Notes under the pieces: model-generated
The model's database searches: none
Told to the model about the DNA's origin: nothing
The model's input: only the letters and a program-made list of their open reading frames with translations
Program-made: the position numbers and the translations under genes
Shown: positions 9,601 to 20,292 of the stretch, one piece after another
Layout: the number at the start of each line of letters is the position of its first letter
Numbering within the stretch: position 1 is the stretch's first letter
From: Boseongicola sp. SB0665_bin_10
GTDB lineage: Bacteria; Pseudomonadota; Alphaproteobacteria; Rhodobacterales; Rhodobacteraceae
Length of the DNA: 64,000 nucleotides
NCBI GenBank assembly: GCA_009838075.1
Contig: VXSG01000077.1
Span: 1-64,000, forward strand
Direction of reading: 5' to 3'

Positions 9601-10048
9601 ACATTCGCCCTGGTCCGGCGCGGAACGATGGACGGGCAAGGACCGCCGTTTATTTTCCCGGAAGGTCGGGACAGGGTCAGGGATTCCGGAAGGTACCGCA
9701 TGCGAATGCGAAGGAATGGTCCGGCTGCCGCAGGCTTTGCCCACTCGAAGACGGGACGCTGCAAGGAGCGAACGATCGGGGAACGTGCAGGCTCGCCTGG
9801 AGGACGGCGACGCGGACCGCGTTCTGCAGATGCTCGGCCATTGGACTGAGCGCAACCACCTTATGTTCGGCATCCCGGCGCTCACGGTCGGCCAGCCTCT
9901 GCGACTCGCGGCCTGACGGCGGCGTTCCTCGTGACCCCGCCAGGCGCGGCAATGTGGCCTCCTTTGTGCGGCATCCGGCAATCCAGACGGATGCGGCATG
10001 TCCGGTGTTTTCGGGACTTTTGCTCCCATGCCCATGAAATCCGGCGGA

Positions 10049-10067
10049 CATTGACAAGACCTGACAT
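10049..10067 (+). promoter_or_regulatory. 19-bp motif shared with the coaX leader
   Basis: CATTGACAAGACCTGACAT here differs by one base from the copy at 63020-63038. Both lie about 60 bases before a start codon, and both are followed 28-30 bases later by a related string (GCCTGGGTTTTGA here, GCCCAGGTTTTGA there). The TTGACA could be a -35 element, but no convincing -10 lies at 17 bases. Confidence 0.4.
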
Positions 10068-10126
10068 ATGTGTCGGTCAGCTTCTGACACGATCGCCTGG
10101 GTTTTGAAGGAGGCTCTCGCAACCAG

Positions 10127-11062
10127 ATGATTCGCTTCACTGCAAAGCGGTTGGGCAACAAGCCGATCATTCGTCCCGGTCTCGCGAGGACAATCGGGAC
10201 GAACATCAACGGGCCTTCCGCGATTCGCGTGCCGGATTGGATCAAGGCACCGCTCGGACGGTACTATCTCTATTTTGCCGACCACCGCGGCGACCACATT
10301 CGCCTGGCCCATTCGGACGAGATCACTGGCCCCTGGCATGTTCATGAACCGGGAGCGTTGCGTCTCGAAGACTCCGGCTTTCCAACGCGATCGTCCGAAC
10401 TCGAACCTCCGGCGCGGTTTCGAAGGAGTGTCGCTTCCGGTGATCTTCGCCCGCACATTGCCTCACCGGACGTTCATGTCGACCATGCGCGGCGACTGAT
10501 CGTCATGCACTATCACGGACTGGAGCGCGACTGCTCGCAGACCACTCGACGAACGGTGTCCGGGAACGGCCTTGACTTCCGCGACCCGCAGCCGACCGGC
10601 GCCGATTTCTATGCCCGTGTCTTCGAATGGCGAGGCGTGGCCTATGCCGCGGCGCTGGAAGGCTGGCTCTATCGCTCGACTGACTCGGGACTGTCGTTTC
10701 CGGAAAGGACGCGCCTCGGCGATCCATCCACACGGCACGTCGCCGTCTTTTCGTTCGAGGATGAACTTTTCCTCGTCTTCAGCCGCATTGGTGATGCGCC
10801 GGAAAGGCTTCTGGTTTCTCGCATTTTTGCAACTGCGAACTGGCGGGACTGGCGTCTGTCAGATCCCTTGGATCTCCTGCGCGCCGAGACGCCTTGGGAG
10901 GGAGCCGGAGAACCGGTCTCGCCATCGCGCGTGGGCCCGGCCGATGGACGTGTCAACCAGTTGAGGGATCCGTTCGTTTTCAGCGAAGACAATCGCCTCT
11001 GGCTGTTTTATGCATGCGCTGGCGAGTCCGGTCTGGCGCTTGCGCAGCTTCACCGCAGGTGA
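10127..11062 (+). CDS. Five-bladed beta-propeller protein, glycosidase-like (GH43/GH62-type fold)
   Basis: A 311-residue soluble protein without a signal peptide. Repeated blade motifs are visible: GRYYLYFADHRGDHIRLAHS with TGPWHVHEPG, then DARRLIVMHYHG-type blades, and near the C-terminus QLRDPFVFSEDNRLWLFYAC. These are typical of the GH32/43/62/68 beta-propeller superfamily. The acidic catalytic triad of a true glycosidase cannot be placed with confidence, so it may be an enzyme or a binding homologue. It is followed 12 bases later by an MFS transporter and probably forms an operon with it. Confidence 0.6.
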   Translation: MIRFTAKRLGNKPIIRPGLARTIGTNINGPSAIRVPDWIKAPLGRYYLYFADHRGDHIRLAHSDEITGPWHVHEPGALRLEDSGFPTRSSELEPPARFRRSVASGDLRPHIASPDVHVDHARRLIVMHYHGLERDCSQTTRRTVSGNGLDFRDPQPTGADFYARVFEWRGVAYAAALEGWLYRSTDSGLSFPERTRLGDPSTRHVAVFSFEDELFLVFSRIGDAPERLLVSRIFATANWRDWRLSDPLDLLRAETPWEGAGEPVSPSRVGPADGRVNQLRDPFVFSEDNRLWLFYACAGESGLALAQLHRR

Positions 11063-11074
11063 AAGGCGGGGCAA

Positions 11075-12304
11075 GTGAATCTGTCGGCTCTCAACTTCCG
11101 GAACTTTCGCTTGTACCTCGCCGGCAATCTCTTCGCGTTGAACGCGATGTGGATGCTCCGCATCATCGTCGGCTGGCTGGCCTGGGACTTGACGGGGTCG
11201 GCCAGCTTTGTCGGATTGATTGCGCTTGTGTACTTCCTGCCCACCATGTTGCTCGGGCCGATTTTCGGCGTTCTGATCGACCGGTCAGATGTGCGCCGCG
11301 CCGCCATCGTGGTCCAGTCACTGTTCTTGACCGCCGCTTTGGGCTTGTGGCTCGTTCAACATCTGGAGGTCCTGGGCACCCCGCACCTGCTGACATATGC
11401 CCTGGTCTCCGGCTTGATCATGTCGGCGCACGGCCCCGTGCGGATGTCGATGGCGCCCAGGCTGGTCGCATCCAATGACATCCCGTCAGCGGTCAACTTT
11501 GCCTCGATCGCCTACAATGTCTCTCGCATGACAGGTCCCGCGATCGGGGGCTGGGCAATTGTGCAAATTGGCACAGGGCCGGCAACGCTCGTAACCGCAT
11601 TCTGCTATTTTCCATTCCTGGCGGCACTGTCCCTCTTGCGCGTCCGGCAAGCGGCCACCAAGCCTTCGAAGCCAGGCTTTCTGGGCGATCTGGCCGAAGG
11701 TGCCAGATTCGCCCTCGGCGATGCCGGAATTCGTGCCGCACTCGCCCTCGCCGCGATCGCATCGATATTCATAATGGGAGTGCTGGAAATCCTGCCGGTG
11801 ATTGCGGACGGCGTCTTTGCCAGGGGCGCCGCAGGCCTGGGCCTCTTGACCGCTTCTTCCGGGCTGGGCGCGATTGTCGCCGGCCTTGGGTTGGTATTGC
11901 TGCCACCGGCCTTTGGACGCGATCGCCTCCCATTGGCCGCTGTCATCAGCCTGTTCGGGGTGGCGTGCATAGCGGGCCTCGGACTGACCGCATCCTGGCT
12001 CGCCGCAATCGGCCTGGTCGCTGCCATGTCGGCCGCCGCCGCCGCAACGGGCATCATCTGCCAGTCAGCCATTCAGACCCTGATCGGCGACGGGATGCGC
12101 GGACGCGTGATGAGCATGTGGGCCAGCATCGCCATTGGCAGCAGCGCGATGGGTGCCGCCCTTCTCGGAATTTCGGTGGAATTCCTGGGATTGGGTGCGA
12201 CACTCGCGTTCAGCGCGATTGCCGCAGGGCTGCTGCTGGTCGCAGGCCTCTTTCGCCGCCGCTGGAAGTCTCGGCCAGCAACGAGATCTGGCGGTCTTGA
12301 CTGA
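11075..12304 (+). CDS. MFS transporter (MFS_3/EntS-like exporter type)
   Basis: A 409-residue inner-membrane protein with about 12 hydrophobic segments in two halves. The N-terminus FRLYLAGNLFALNAMWMLRI and the loop GPIFGVLIDRSDVRRA (MFS motif A region) match the enterobactin-exporter-like MFS group. The start is a GTG at 11075, preceded by AAAGGCGGGG. The substrate is unknown. Placement directly after the beta-propeller protein suggests a shared role. Confidence 0.8.
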   Translation: MNLSALNFRNFRLYLAGNLFALNAMWMLRIIVGWLAWDLTGSASFVGLIALVYFLPTMLLGPIFGVLIDRSDVRRAAIVVQSLFLTAALGLWLVQHLEVLGTPHLLTYALVSGLIMSAHGPVRMSMAPRLVASNDIPSAVNFASIAYNVSRMTGPAIGGWAIVQIGTGPATLVTAFCYFPFLAALSLLRVRQAATKPSKPGFLGDLAEGARFALGDAGIRAALALAAIASIFIMGVLEILPVIADGVFARGAAGLGLLTASSGLGAIVAGLGLVLLPPAFGRDRLPLAAVISLFGVACIAGLGLTASWLAAIGLVAAMSAAAAATGIICQSAIQTLIGDGMRGRVMSMWASIAIGSSAMGAALLGISVEFLGLGATLAFSAIAAGLLLVAGLFRRRWKSRPATRSGGLD

Positions 12305-12675
12305 CCCGCGCAAGGGCCGCCGTGGCACGCGGTCAATTTCGAATTCGCGGATTCCGTTCTTTCCTTTGTCGCGGATTTCAGCCTTCGGGCTCGTCATCCG
12401 TCCGACGCGCGGCGTGCTGTCACCGCACGCGTCGAATTCTGGTAGAGCTGGAGGTTTTTGTCACGAAGCCTGGCTCTTCAATTTGCCGAAGGAAGCACCC
12501 GGGGATGCATTGCGCAAAATGCGGCAGGCATGGCACACTTGTTCCTGCAGGATTTTCACGCGGGCCGCCAAGTGATCGATCTCGGGCATGTCTTGGAACT
12601 CCGTTGGAGCCGTCTGCAGGTGGCGGGTCTGGGCCGGGCGGAACGGTGGCAGGAGAGTGCGCGGGACGGGACTGA
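12305..12675. other. Spacer, nothing recognised
   Basis: About 370 bases between the MFS gene and the EcsC-family gene. No domain-bearing frame, hairpin terminator or clear promoter was seen. Confidence 0.5.
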
Positions 12676-13488
12676 ATGACCGGACGCAACGAAGTGATGC
12701 CCTATGTCCAAAAGGTCCTGGCCGAACAGGATGCCTATCGGAATGCAGGTCCGTCCGCGCTGCCCAGGGTCGTCCGGGCGGTCACCGCACCGATTGGACC
12801 CCTGACCGACAGGCTGATTCCTGCCAGTGCCGTCGAGGCGGCAATCCGGGGCGCCGACTGGGTTGCCTCGTCCTCGATCCGAACCGCGGCAGTCTCCCAT
12901 GAATTCTCGGATTTCGAGGCCTGCGACACGGCTGCTGCGGATGTGCGGCGGTGGGCGCTGGGCTATGCGGCTGCAGGCGGTGCCGCAGCGGGCGTCCTGG
13001 GGGCGGCGGGACTGGCAATTGACATCCCTGCGACCGTTGCCCTCGCACTCAGAACGGCACGGCTCACCGGGCTCTGCTATGGATTTGGCGGCGTCGGCGA
13101 GCAGGAGCGCGTGTACATTCTTGATGTCCTGCGGCTTGCCGGGGCGAACTCCGCGGAAGAGCGTGACGCGATCCTGCGACGCCTTGCCGAGTCCCGGACG
13201 CAGTTCGGACGTGACGACTGGCAGAAGATTGCGGCCATGACCGGACGGGCGACCGGCACGGTCGCGGCGATACAAAGGCTGGCAACGACGCTTGGGGTCA
13301 ATCTTTCGACGCGAAAGATGGCGCAGGTTGTGCCAGTCGTCGGGGCGGTGATCGGGGCAGGCGTAAATGCCGGCTTTCAGCGTGACGTGGCGTCGGCGGC
13401 GCGATTTGCGTTCCGGGCACGCTGGCTCGAGGTGAACGAGGGCATTGTCGAGGGCCGCGTGAGCATCCCGGCGCCGGAGAACGCCTGA
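12676..13488 (+). CDS. EcsC-family protein
   Basis: A 270-residue protein with a central glycine/alanine-rich hydrophobic stretch (about residues 95-125, GYAAAGGAAAGVLGAAGL) followed by DIPATVALALRTARLTGLCYGFG, characteristic of the EcsC domain. A second Gly/Ala-rich hydrophobic segment lies near the C-terminus (VVPVVGAVIGAGVNAGF). The family is membrane-associated and its biochemical role is not established. It lies 159 bases upstream of nuoA on the same strand; a link to complex I is not implied by sequence. Confidence 0.75.
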   Translation: MTGRNEVMPYVQKVLAEQDAYRNAGPSALPRVVRAVTAPIGPLTDRLIPASAVEAAIRGADWVASSSIRTAAVSHEFSDFEACDTAAADVRRWALGYAAAGGAAAGVLGAAGLAIDIPATVALALRTARLTGLCYGFGGVGEQERVYILDVLRLAGANSAEERDAILRRLAESRTQFGRDDWQKIAAMTGRATGTVAAIQRLATTLGVNLSTRKMAQVVPVVGAVIGAGVNAGFQRDVASAARFAFRARWLEVNEGIVEGRVSIPAPENA

Positions 13489-13647
13489 AAATCCCGGCGC
13501 CAGGCATTCAACCGTGCGTGCGCCTTGCGTGATCGCAATGCCAGGAATTCGTGCCCCTGCCGCTTGAGCGCCCTTCGTCCAACATTGACCGTGGCCGATG
13601 CTGGCTGTAGGGATGGCGCATCGACGGCAAGTGGTGCGGAGGTCGCC

Positions 13648-14013
13648 TTGGAAGATCTGTTGAGGGAATACCTGCCAATCCTGGTCTTTCTCTTCATCGC
13701 CACCGGGCTTGGAATGGTCCTGATCCTCGCGGCCGTCGTGCTGGCGCCGAGCGATGCCGACCCGGAAAAGCTCAGCGCCTACGAATGCGGATTCAATGCC
13801 TTTGACGACGCGCGGATGAAGTTCGATGTCAGGTTCTACCTGGTTTCGATCCTGTTCATCATCTTCGATCTCGAGATTGCCTTCCTGTTTCCTTGGGCGG
13901 TCGCCTTCGGTGACCTGGGAGACGCGGCGTTCTGGTCGATGATGGTCTTCCTGGTGGTTCTGACGGTCGGATTCGCCTACGAGTGGAAGAAGGGCGCCAT
14001 GGACTGGGAGTGA
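13648..14013 (+). CDS. nuoA: NADH-quinone oxidoreductase subunit A
   Basis: A membrane-arm subunit of complex I with three transmembrane segments, 121 residues. The conserved loop [20 protein letters not shown] and [21 protein letters not shown] identify it. The start is taken as the TTG at 13648 because GGAGG lies at 13638-13642 and this gives the family length; the frame is open upstream but unrelated. First gene of the nuo locus, 152 bases before nuoB. Confidence 0.94.
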   Translation: MEDLLREYLPILVFLFIATGLGMVLILAAVVLAPSDADPEKLSAYECGFNAFDDARMKFDVRFYLVSILFIIFDLEIAFLFPWAVAFGDLGDAAFWSMMVFLVVLTVGFAYEWKKGAMDWE

Positions 14014-14165
14014 CCCCCACCCGCCATGCCCCGGGCATTGCCGCGTTTCGTCGCAGGATGCCGATTGACTTGCGATTCTTGGGATTTCACGTGCGAGTTG
14101 CTGCGTCAGCTTGCGTTGACGCTTCATGGGGGAGCGGATAAACCGCGCTCTCAGGAGGTGAACCC

Positions 14166-14699
14166 ATGAGCGTTGTCACATCGCCCGATGCCGCAGGCCC
14201 TGATCGTGACGTGGACGCGCGTGAGTTCAACCGGCAATTGCAGGACAAGGGCTTTCTTGTCACATCCACCGCAGACGTCATCAATTGGGTTCGGACCGGA
14301 AGCCTCCACTGGATGACGTTCGGTCTGGCGTGCTGCGCGGTCGAGATGATGCACACGTCCATGCCGCGCTATGATCTCGAGCGCTTCGGCACGGCGCCCC
14401 GGGCGAGCCCGCGGCAGTCTGACCTGATGATCGTGGCCGGCACCCTGACGAACAAGATGGCGCCCGCGTTGCGCAAGGTCTACGACCAGATGCCTGAGCC
14501 ACGCTACGTGATCTCGATGGGATCCTGTGCGAACGGCGGCGGCTACTACCACTACAGCTATTCGGTCGTGCGAGGCTGTGACCGGATCGTTCCCGTCGAT
14601 GTCTATGTTCCGGGCTGCCCGCCGACGGCGGAGGCGCTGCTCTACGGCATCCTTCAGCTGCAGCGCAAGATCCGCCGCACGGGCACGATCACGCGCTGA
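14166..14699 (+). CDS. nuoB: NADH-quinone oxidoreductase subunit B
   Basis: The subunit that carries cluster N2, the last iron-sulfur cluster before quinone. At 177 residues it keeps the N2 cysteines: the adjacent pair in [10 protein letters not shown], one in [19 protein letters not shown], and one in [17 protein letters not shown] near-perfect ribosome binding site, AGGAGGTG, lies before the ATG. nuoC starts 10 bases after its stop. Confidence 0.97.
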   Translation: MSVVTSPDAAGPDRDVDAREFNRQLQDKGFLVTSTADVINWVRTGSLHWMTFGLACCAVEMMHTSMPRYDLERFGTAPRASPRQSDLMIVAGTLTNKMAPALRKVYDQMPEPRYVISMGSCANGGGYYHYSYSVVRGCDRIVPVDVYVPGCPPTAEALLYGILQLQRKIRRTGTITR

Positions 14700-14709
14700 G
14701 GAGACGGCG

Positions 14710-15318
14710 ATGTCTGCGGAACTCACCGAACTTGCAGCCGGGATAGAGGCGAAACGGCCAGGCTGCGTGCTCTCGCAGTCGGTCGCCTTCGGCGAGCTTA
14801 CGGTCGAGGTCGCGCTTTCGTCCCTGGTCGGCTTCGTGGACTTCCTGAAGTCGGACAAGAGCACCCGGTTCGCGACGCTGGTCGACATCACCGCCGTCGA
14901 CTTTCCGGAGCGCGACGCGCGCTTCGACATGGTCTATCATCTTCTTTCGATGCATCGGAACCGGCGCATTCGGCTGAAGGTCGCCGTGCGCGAGGATGAG
15001 TTTGTGCCGTCATTGACAGAGGTTCATGCCTCGGCGGGCTGGTTCGAGCGCGAAGTGTTCGACATGTTCGGCATTCTCTTTTCCGGCCACCCCGACCTGA
15101 GACGCATCCTTACCGACTACGGGTTCCAGGGTCATCCGCTGCGGAAGGACTTCCCCACGACCGGGTTTGTCGAGGTGCGTCACGACGAGGAGCTGAAACG
15201 TGTTGTCTACGAGCCCGTGAAGCTCGTGCAGGAATACCGTCAGTTCGACTTCATGTCCCCGTGGGAAGGAGCGAACTACATTCTGCCAGGGGACGAACGG
15301 GCCGGTGCGAAGGACTGA
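14710..15318 (+). CDS. nuoC: NADH-quinone oxidoreductase subunit C
   Basis: The 30-kDa subunit of the peripheral arm, 202 residues. The signature [20 protein letters not shown] and [18 protein letters not shown] are both present. The frame is open far upstream, but the ATG at 14710 directly after nuoB gives the family length. It is a separate gene here and not fused to nuoD as in enterobacteria. Confidence 0.96.
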   Translation: MSAELTELAAGIEAKRPGCVLSQSVAFGELTVEVALSSLVGFVDFLKSDKSTRFATLVDITAVDFPERDARFDMVYHLLSMHRNRRIRLKVAVREDEFVPSLTEVHASAGWFEREVFDMFGILFSGHPDLRRILTDYGFQGHPLRKDFPTTGFVEVRHDEELKRVVYEPVKLVQEYRQFDFMSPWEGANYILPGDERAGAKD

Positions 15319-15466
15319 AAATGAGGAAGACGTTCCGCCTGAAGTGCGTCGCAAGCGTCTGGCAGGCACGGGTTGTCGATGCGGGCGTTTCGCTCGGCAT
15401 GCCCATGCGGGGCGCGGCGGGGTGCCATCTCCGGAGCGACTTGCCTAAATGGCCAGAAAGGGCGGA

Positions 15467-16678
15467 ATGATGGACGGCAAGCCCGATGATGCCTTGACCG
15501 GCGAAAGGAAGCTCCGGAACTTCAACATCAATTTCGGGCCGCAACACCCGGCTGCTCATGGCGTGCTTCGGCTGGTGCTGGAGCTTGACGGAGAGATCGT
15601 CGAGCGCTGCGACCCGCATATCGGCCTTCTCCATCGCGGCACGGAGAAGCTCATGGAAAGCCGCACCTACTTGCAGAACCTGCCGTATTTCGACCGGCTG
15701 GACTATGTGGCGCCAATGAACCAGGAACATGCCTGGTGCCTTGCGATCGAAAGGCTGACCGGTACCGAGATTCCCCGCCGGGCGTCGCTGATCCGGGTCC
15801 TGTATTCGGAGATCGGGCGCATCCTGAACCACCTGTTGAACGTGACGACCCAGGCAATGGATGTCGGAGCCCTTACCCCGCCGCTCTGGGGGTTCGAGGA
15901 GCGCGAGAAGCTCATGGTGTTCTACGAGCGGGCTTGCGGGGCACGGCTGCATGCCGCCTACTTTCGTCCTGGCGGCGTGCATCAGGACCTTCCGCCGGAA
16001 CTTGTCGACGACATAGACAGGTGGGTGGGCGAGTTCCCGAAGGTGCTGGCCGACATCGACGGCCTCCTGACGGAAAACCGGATCTTCAAGCAGCGGAACG
16101 TGGACATCTGCATCGTCTCCCAGCAGGAAGCCCTGGATTGGGGATTTTCGGGCGTGATGGTGCGCGGCTCCGGAATGGCATGGGATCTCCGGCGATCGCA
16201 GCCCTACGAGTGCTATGACGAGTTTGACTTCCAGATTCCCGTGGGAAAGAACGGCGACTGCTATGACCGGTATCTCTGCCGCATGGCCGAGATGCGGGAG
16301 AGCCTGAAGATCATCAAGCAGGCATGCGAGAAGCTGAGGGCGGAACCCGGCGAAATCCTTGCCCGAGGCAAGCTGACCCCTCCGCCACGAGGTGAAATGA
16401 AGACTTCGATGGAAGCGCTGATTCATCACTTCAAGCTGTATACCGAGGGATTCCGCGTTCCCGAAGGCGAGGTCTATGCCGCCGTCGAGGCCCCCAAGGG
16501 CGAGTTCGGGGTCTATCTTGTGGCTGACGGCACCAACAGGCCCTATCGCGCGAAGATCCGGGCACCGGGGTACCTGCATCTTCAAGCCATGGATCATGTC
16601 TCGAAGGGGCACATGCTGGCGGATGTATCCGCCATAATCGGAACGATGGACATCGTGTTCGGGGAGGTTGACCGATGA
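15467..16678 (+). CDS. nuoD: NADH-quinone oxidoreductase subunit D
   Basis: The 49-kDa subunit that helps form the quinone site. [20 protein letters not shown] at the N-terminus, [16 protein letters not shown] and the C-terminal DIVFGEVDR end are diagnostic. The start is chosen among tandem ATGs at 15467 and 15470, which follow AGAAAGGGCGG; an ATG at 15449 is less likely. About 403 residues. The spacer from nuoC is about 150 bases and holds no recognisable gene, longer than usual for this operon. Confidence 0.95.
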   Translation: MMDGKPDDALTGERKLRNFNINFGPQHPAAHGVLRLVLELDGEIVERCDPHIGLLHRGTEKLMESRTYLQNLPYFDRLDYVAPMNQEHAWCLAIERLTGTEIPRRASLIRVLYSEIGRILNHLLNVTTQAMDVGALTPPLWGFEEREKLMVFYERACGARLHAAYFRPGGVHQDLPPELVDDIDRWVGEFPKVLADIDGLLTENRIFKQRNVDICIVSQQEALDWGFSGVMVRGSGMAWDLRRSQPYECYDEFDFQIPVGKNGDCYDRYLCRMAEMRESLKIIKQACEKLRAEPGEILARGKLTPPPRGEMKTSMEALIHHFKLYTEGFRVPEGEVYAAVEAPKGEFGVYLVADGTNRPYRAKIRAPGYLHLQAMDHVSKGHMLADVSAIIGTMDIVFGEVDR

Positions 16679-16759
16679 CGGGTTCGTCCAGCGCATGCAT
16701 GCTTCGCAGACGGGGTCCGGCCGCGAAGATCCTGCCTTCGCGAACGAAATGAGGAACTG

Positions 16760-17437
16760 ATGCTTCGTCGCCTTCATGCCGAACAGCCCGAGAGCTTCGC
16801 CTTCACGTCCGCCAATCAGGCGTGGGCCGATCGCCAGATCGCGAAATACCCGGAAGGGAGGCAGGCAAGTGCCATTATCCCGCTTCTGTGGCGGGCGCAG
16901 GAGCAGGAGGGCTGGCTCAGTCGTGCTGCAATCGAACATGTCGCGACCTTGTTGGACATGGCCTATATCCGGGCGCTCGAAGTCGCGACGTTCTACTTCA
17001 TGTTCCAGTTGCAACCGGTCGGGAGCGTTGCCCATGTGCAGGTCTGCGGCACCACCTCCTGCATGATCTGCGGCGCCGATGATCTGATCACGGTCTGCAA
17101 GAAGAAGATTGCCGGGTCTCCACATGAGGTTTCCGGGGACGGAAAGCTCTCCTGGGAGGAGGTCGAGTGCCTGGGGGCCTGCTCGAACGCGCCGATGGCG
17201 CAGATCGGCAAGGACTATTACGAAGACCTGAATGCCGAGCGATTGGCGGAGATCATTGACCAGCTCGCCGATGGCAAGGTTCCGGTTCCTGGCCCGCAAA
17301 ACGGTCGCTTTGCCTCTGAGCCGGTGTCGGGGCTCACCAGTCTTGATGTGCGAGCGGGCGAGAGGCAAGGGCACAATGCAAGCGTTCGTCTCGCGGTCAC
17401 GCGACGTGACACCGTCAAGCGTATAGACGGGACATAG
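16760..17437 (+). CDS. nuoE: NADH-quinone oxidoreductase subunit E
   Basis: The 24-kDa subunit with the [2Fe-2S] cluster N1a, a thioredoxin-like fold. Cluster cysteines are in [14 protein letters not shown] and [11 protein letters not shown]. At 225 residues it has a C-terminal tail of about 45 residues after [10 protein letters not shown] with no known domain; long NuoE tails are common in this family. Next to the DUF5337 gene and nuoF. Confidence 0.95.
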   Translation: MLRRLHAEQPESFAFTSANQAWADRQIAKYPEGRQASAIIPLLWRAQEQEGWLSRAAIEHVATLLDMAYIRALEVATFYFMFQLQPVGSVAHVQVCGTTSCMICGADDLITVCKKKIAGSPHEVSGDGKLSWEEVECLGACSNAPMAQIGKDYYEDLNAERLAEIIDQLADGKVPVPGPQNGRFASEPVSGLTSLDVRAGERQGHNASVRLAVTRRDTVKRIDGT

Positions 17438-17606
17438 GGATGCAAGAATCTGCCTGCAGCGTCGGATCTTGCTGCGTGGCCGTCACCAGGAAGGTGGCGG
17501 TGGGATGTCGTTGCCGCGCAGTTCGTCAATCCCGGCTGCCGGGAATTCGACGTCGCACCGAACTCCTGCCGGCCGGAATTCGCCGTCAGGACCATGTTGG
17601 CGCCTC

Positions 17607-17834
17607 ATGACTGGCGGCAATGAGGCGGATCGGGCGCTCGGCCGTCAAGGACGCATCGTGGCGCTCGTCATTGCGGGCACGATGATCCTTTGGTTCGTGG
17701 CCCAGTCAGCGGGCGCGTGGCTCGGCCTGGCGGGTCGATACGCGTTCCTGGTCGACCTTTTTGCCCTTGCGGGTTTTCTCTGGGCGCTAATCGTGACATG
17801 GCGGATTTGGCGCAAGCGGCGCAATATGCGCTGA
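17607..17834 (+). CDS. DUF5337-type small membrane protein
   Basis: A 75-residue protein with two predicted transmembrane helices (IVALVIAGTMILWFVAQ and YAFLVDLFALAGFLWALIVT) and a basic C-terminus, RIWRKRRNMR. Small proteins of this type sit between nuoE and nuoF in Rhodobacteraceae nuo loci. The start at 17607 is chosen because similarity begins there; the frame is open further upstream. Function unknown; a role in complex I assembly or stability is only inferred from location. Confidence 0.75.
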   Translation: MTGGNEADRALGRQGRIVALVIAGTMILWFVAQSAGAWLGLAGRYAFLVDLFALAGFLWALIVTWRIWRKRRNMR

Positions 17835-17868
17835 CATGTGATGGCCAGTTGCAGGACGGAACAGGCAG

Positions 17869-19167
<1,299 letters not shown>

Positions 19168-19564
19168 ACCCTTGCTACGGGGCTGCTTTCCCAAGCTCAG
19201 GCATGTTCCGCAAGGGTGTCCATGAAGTCCCGGCCCGCTTCCCAAGCATCGCTCGATTCACGACTCGTTTCGCAAGGCGGCATCGCTGCGGAGAGCGGGT
19301 CTCGACCAAATTCGTCGAATTTTCCGTCGATCCGTTCGCAGGAATCGGCTCGGCAGGGAGGCAGCTGCCCTACCTCACAGGGATTGGTGGACCCGTGCAG
19401 GATCCAGATCGCCCAGTTTTCGATGACTGCCGTTCTCGACCATGTTCGCCTCTGGCACAAGCCCAGGGTCTTGAGGCATTCCAGAAGGACGCGTCCAGCA
19501 TCTCCCGTGCTGGCGTTCCGGTGCGCCGAGGCTGTGATCCCGCCCCGACGCAAGCAAGCCGGAT
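19168..19564. other. Junction spacer with decayed sequence
   Basis: About 400 bases between nuoF and the dehydrogenase remnant. Minus-strand frames are short. A piece near 19197-19253 ends in a plausible protein-like tail (GRDFMDTLAEHA), which may be what is left of a gene; I cannot name it. This is the left border of the accessory block. Confidence 0.4.
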
Positions 19565-19786
19565 CTATGGCGAAACTGTGAAACCAGGGGTTCGCAATGT
19601 GGGTTCGACATGCGAAACCTTCTCCTGGGTGACACCGTCGTCGCCGTCGCCAAGCAAGGCGACCAGCGCCTGAACCCTTCCGGCATCGAGATTGAACACG
19701 GTCAGTACGTTGCCGGTGTCGGCAAGCCGAATGCCGAGGGCGCCGCCGGTTGCACCTGCACCAAATGGCGCGACTTTCCGGGTCAC
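19565..19786 (-). pseudogene. N-terminal fragment of a 6-phosphogluconate/3-hydroxyisobutyrate dehydrogenase-like protein
   Basis: A 73-residue frame starts with a dinucleotide-fold pattern (VAPFGAGATGGALGIRLADT, then VLTVFNLDAGRVQAL), like the NAD(P)-binding start of beta-hydroxyacid dehydrogenases, which are about 290 residues. Similarity stops near residue 50 and the frame ends at a stop, so the rest is lost. The GTG start overlaps the gntK stop by 4 bases (GTGA), which suggests it was once the third gene of the minus-strand operon. The second Gly of the usual GxGxxG reads normally, so the lesion is the truncation. Confidence 0.5.
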
Positions 19787-20292
19787 GATCTTCCCTCCCT
19801 GATTTCCGCCACCAGCGCGTCGACCAGCTTGTCAAACGGCTGGTCTATGTCCGCGGTGATCGCCGTCTCATCCGGACCCGGTGGCTCGAGCGTGGCCAAT
19901 TGGCTCTCGAGGAGCGAAGCGGGCATGAAATGGCCCGAGCGGTTCGCCATGCGCTCGGCCAGCGTCTCCTTGCTGCCCTCCAAGTGCAGGAAACAGAGCG
20001 ACTCCGCCGCATTGTCGCGGATAGTGTCGCGATAGGCACGTTTCAGCGCGGAGCATCCGATGACGACGGGCCCGTCGATTTCCGCGAGCCGTTGGCCGAC
20101 CCGGACCAGCCATGGCGCACGGTCGGCGTCAGTCAGCGGTTCCCCGCGCGACATCTTCTCGACATTTTCAGACGGGTGCAGGTCGTCGCCATCGATGTAG
20201 CCTATGCCCAGTCTTTCGGCGACGGCAGCGCCGACCGAGCTCTTGCCGCAGCCAGACACCCCCATGACCACGAACTTGCCGACTAGAGGCAC
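19783..20292 (-). CDS. gntK: Gluconokinase
   Basis: Phosphorylates gluconate to 6-phosphogluconate for the Entner-Doudoroff or pentose-phosphate route. It has 169 residues, with a P-loop MGVSGCGKSSVG, the substrate strand YIDGDDLHPSENVEKM (typical of GntK/IdnK), and CSALKRAYRD. The start is taken as the GTG at 20292, overlapping the upstream SDR by 10 bases, since similarity begins there; the frame is open for 35 more codons. It is the middle gene of a minus-strand set with the SDR. Confidence 0.9.
   Translation of the reverse strand: MPLVGKFVVMGVSGCGKSSVGAAVAERLGIGYIDGDDLHPSENVEKMSRGEPLTDADRAPWLVRVGQRLAEIDGPVVIGCSALKRAYRDTIRDNAAESLCFLHLEGSKETLAERMANRSGHFMPASLLESQLATLEPPGPDETAITADIDQPFDKLVDALVAEIREGRS

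Larger units (their letters stand above)
9467..10126. other. Non-coding spacer between divergent genes
   Basis: About 660 bases between the permease and the beta-propeller gene. The frames here translate to Arg/Ser/Pro-rich sequence without domains. It contains a perfect palindrome (9580-9600) and a motif shared with the coaX leader (10049-10067), so it probably holds divergent promoters and operators. Confidence 0.55.

Noticed and set aside
9562..10456. Minus-strand frames across the spacer and the start of the propeller gene
   Set aside because: Ser/Arg/Pro-rich, with no domain or convincing ribosome binding site, and they overlap the better-supported gene at 10127.
15251..17374. A 707-codon minus-strand frame across nuoD and nuoE
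   Set aside because: Both plus-strand genes are certain, and the antisense frame has no recognisable domain.
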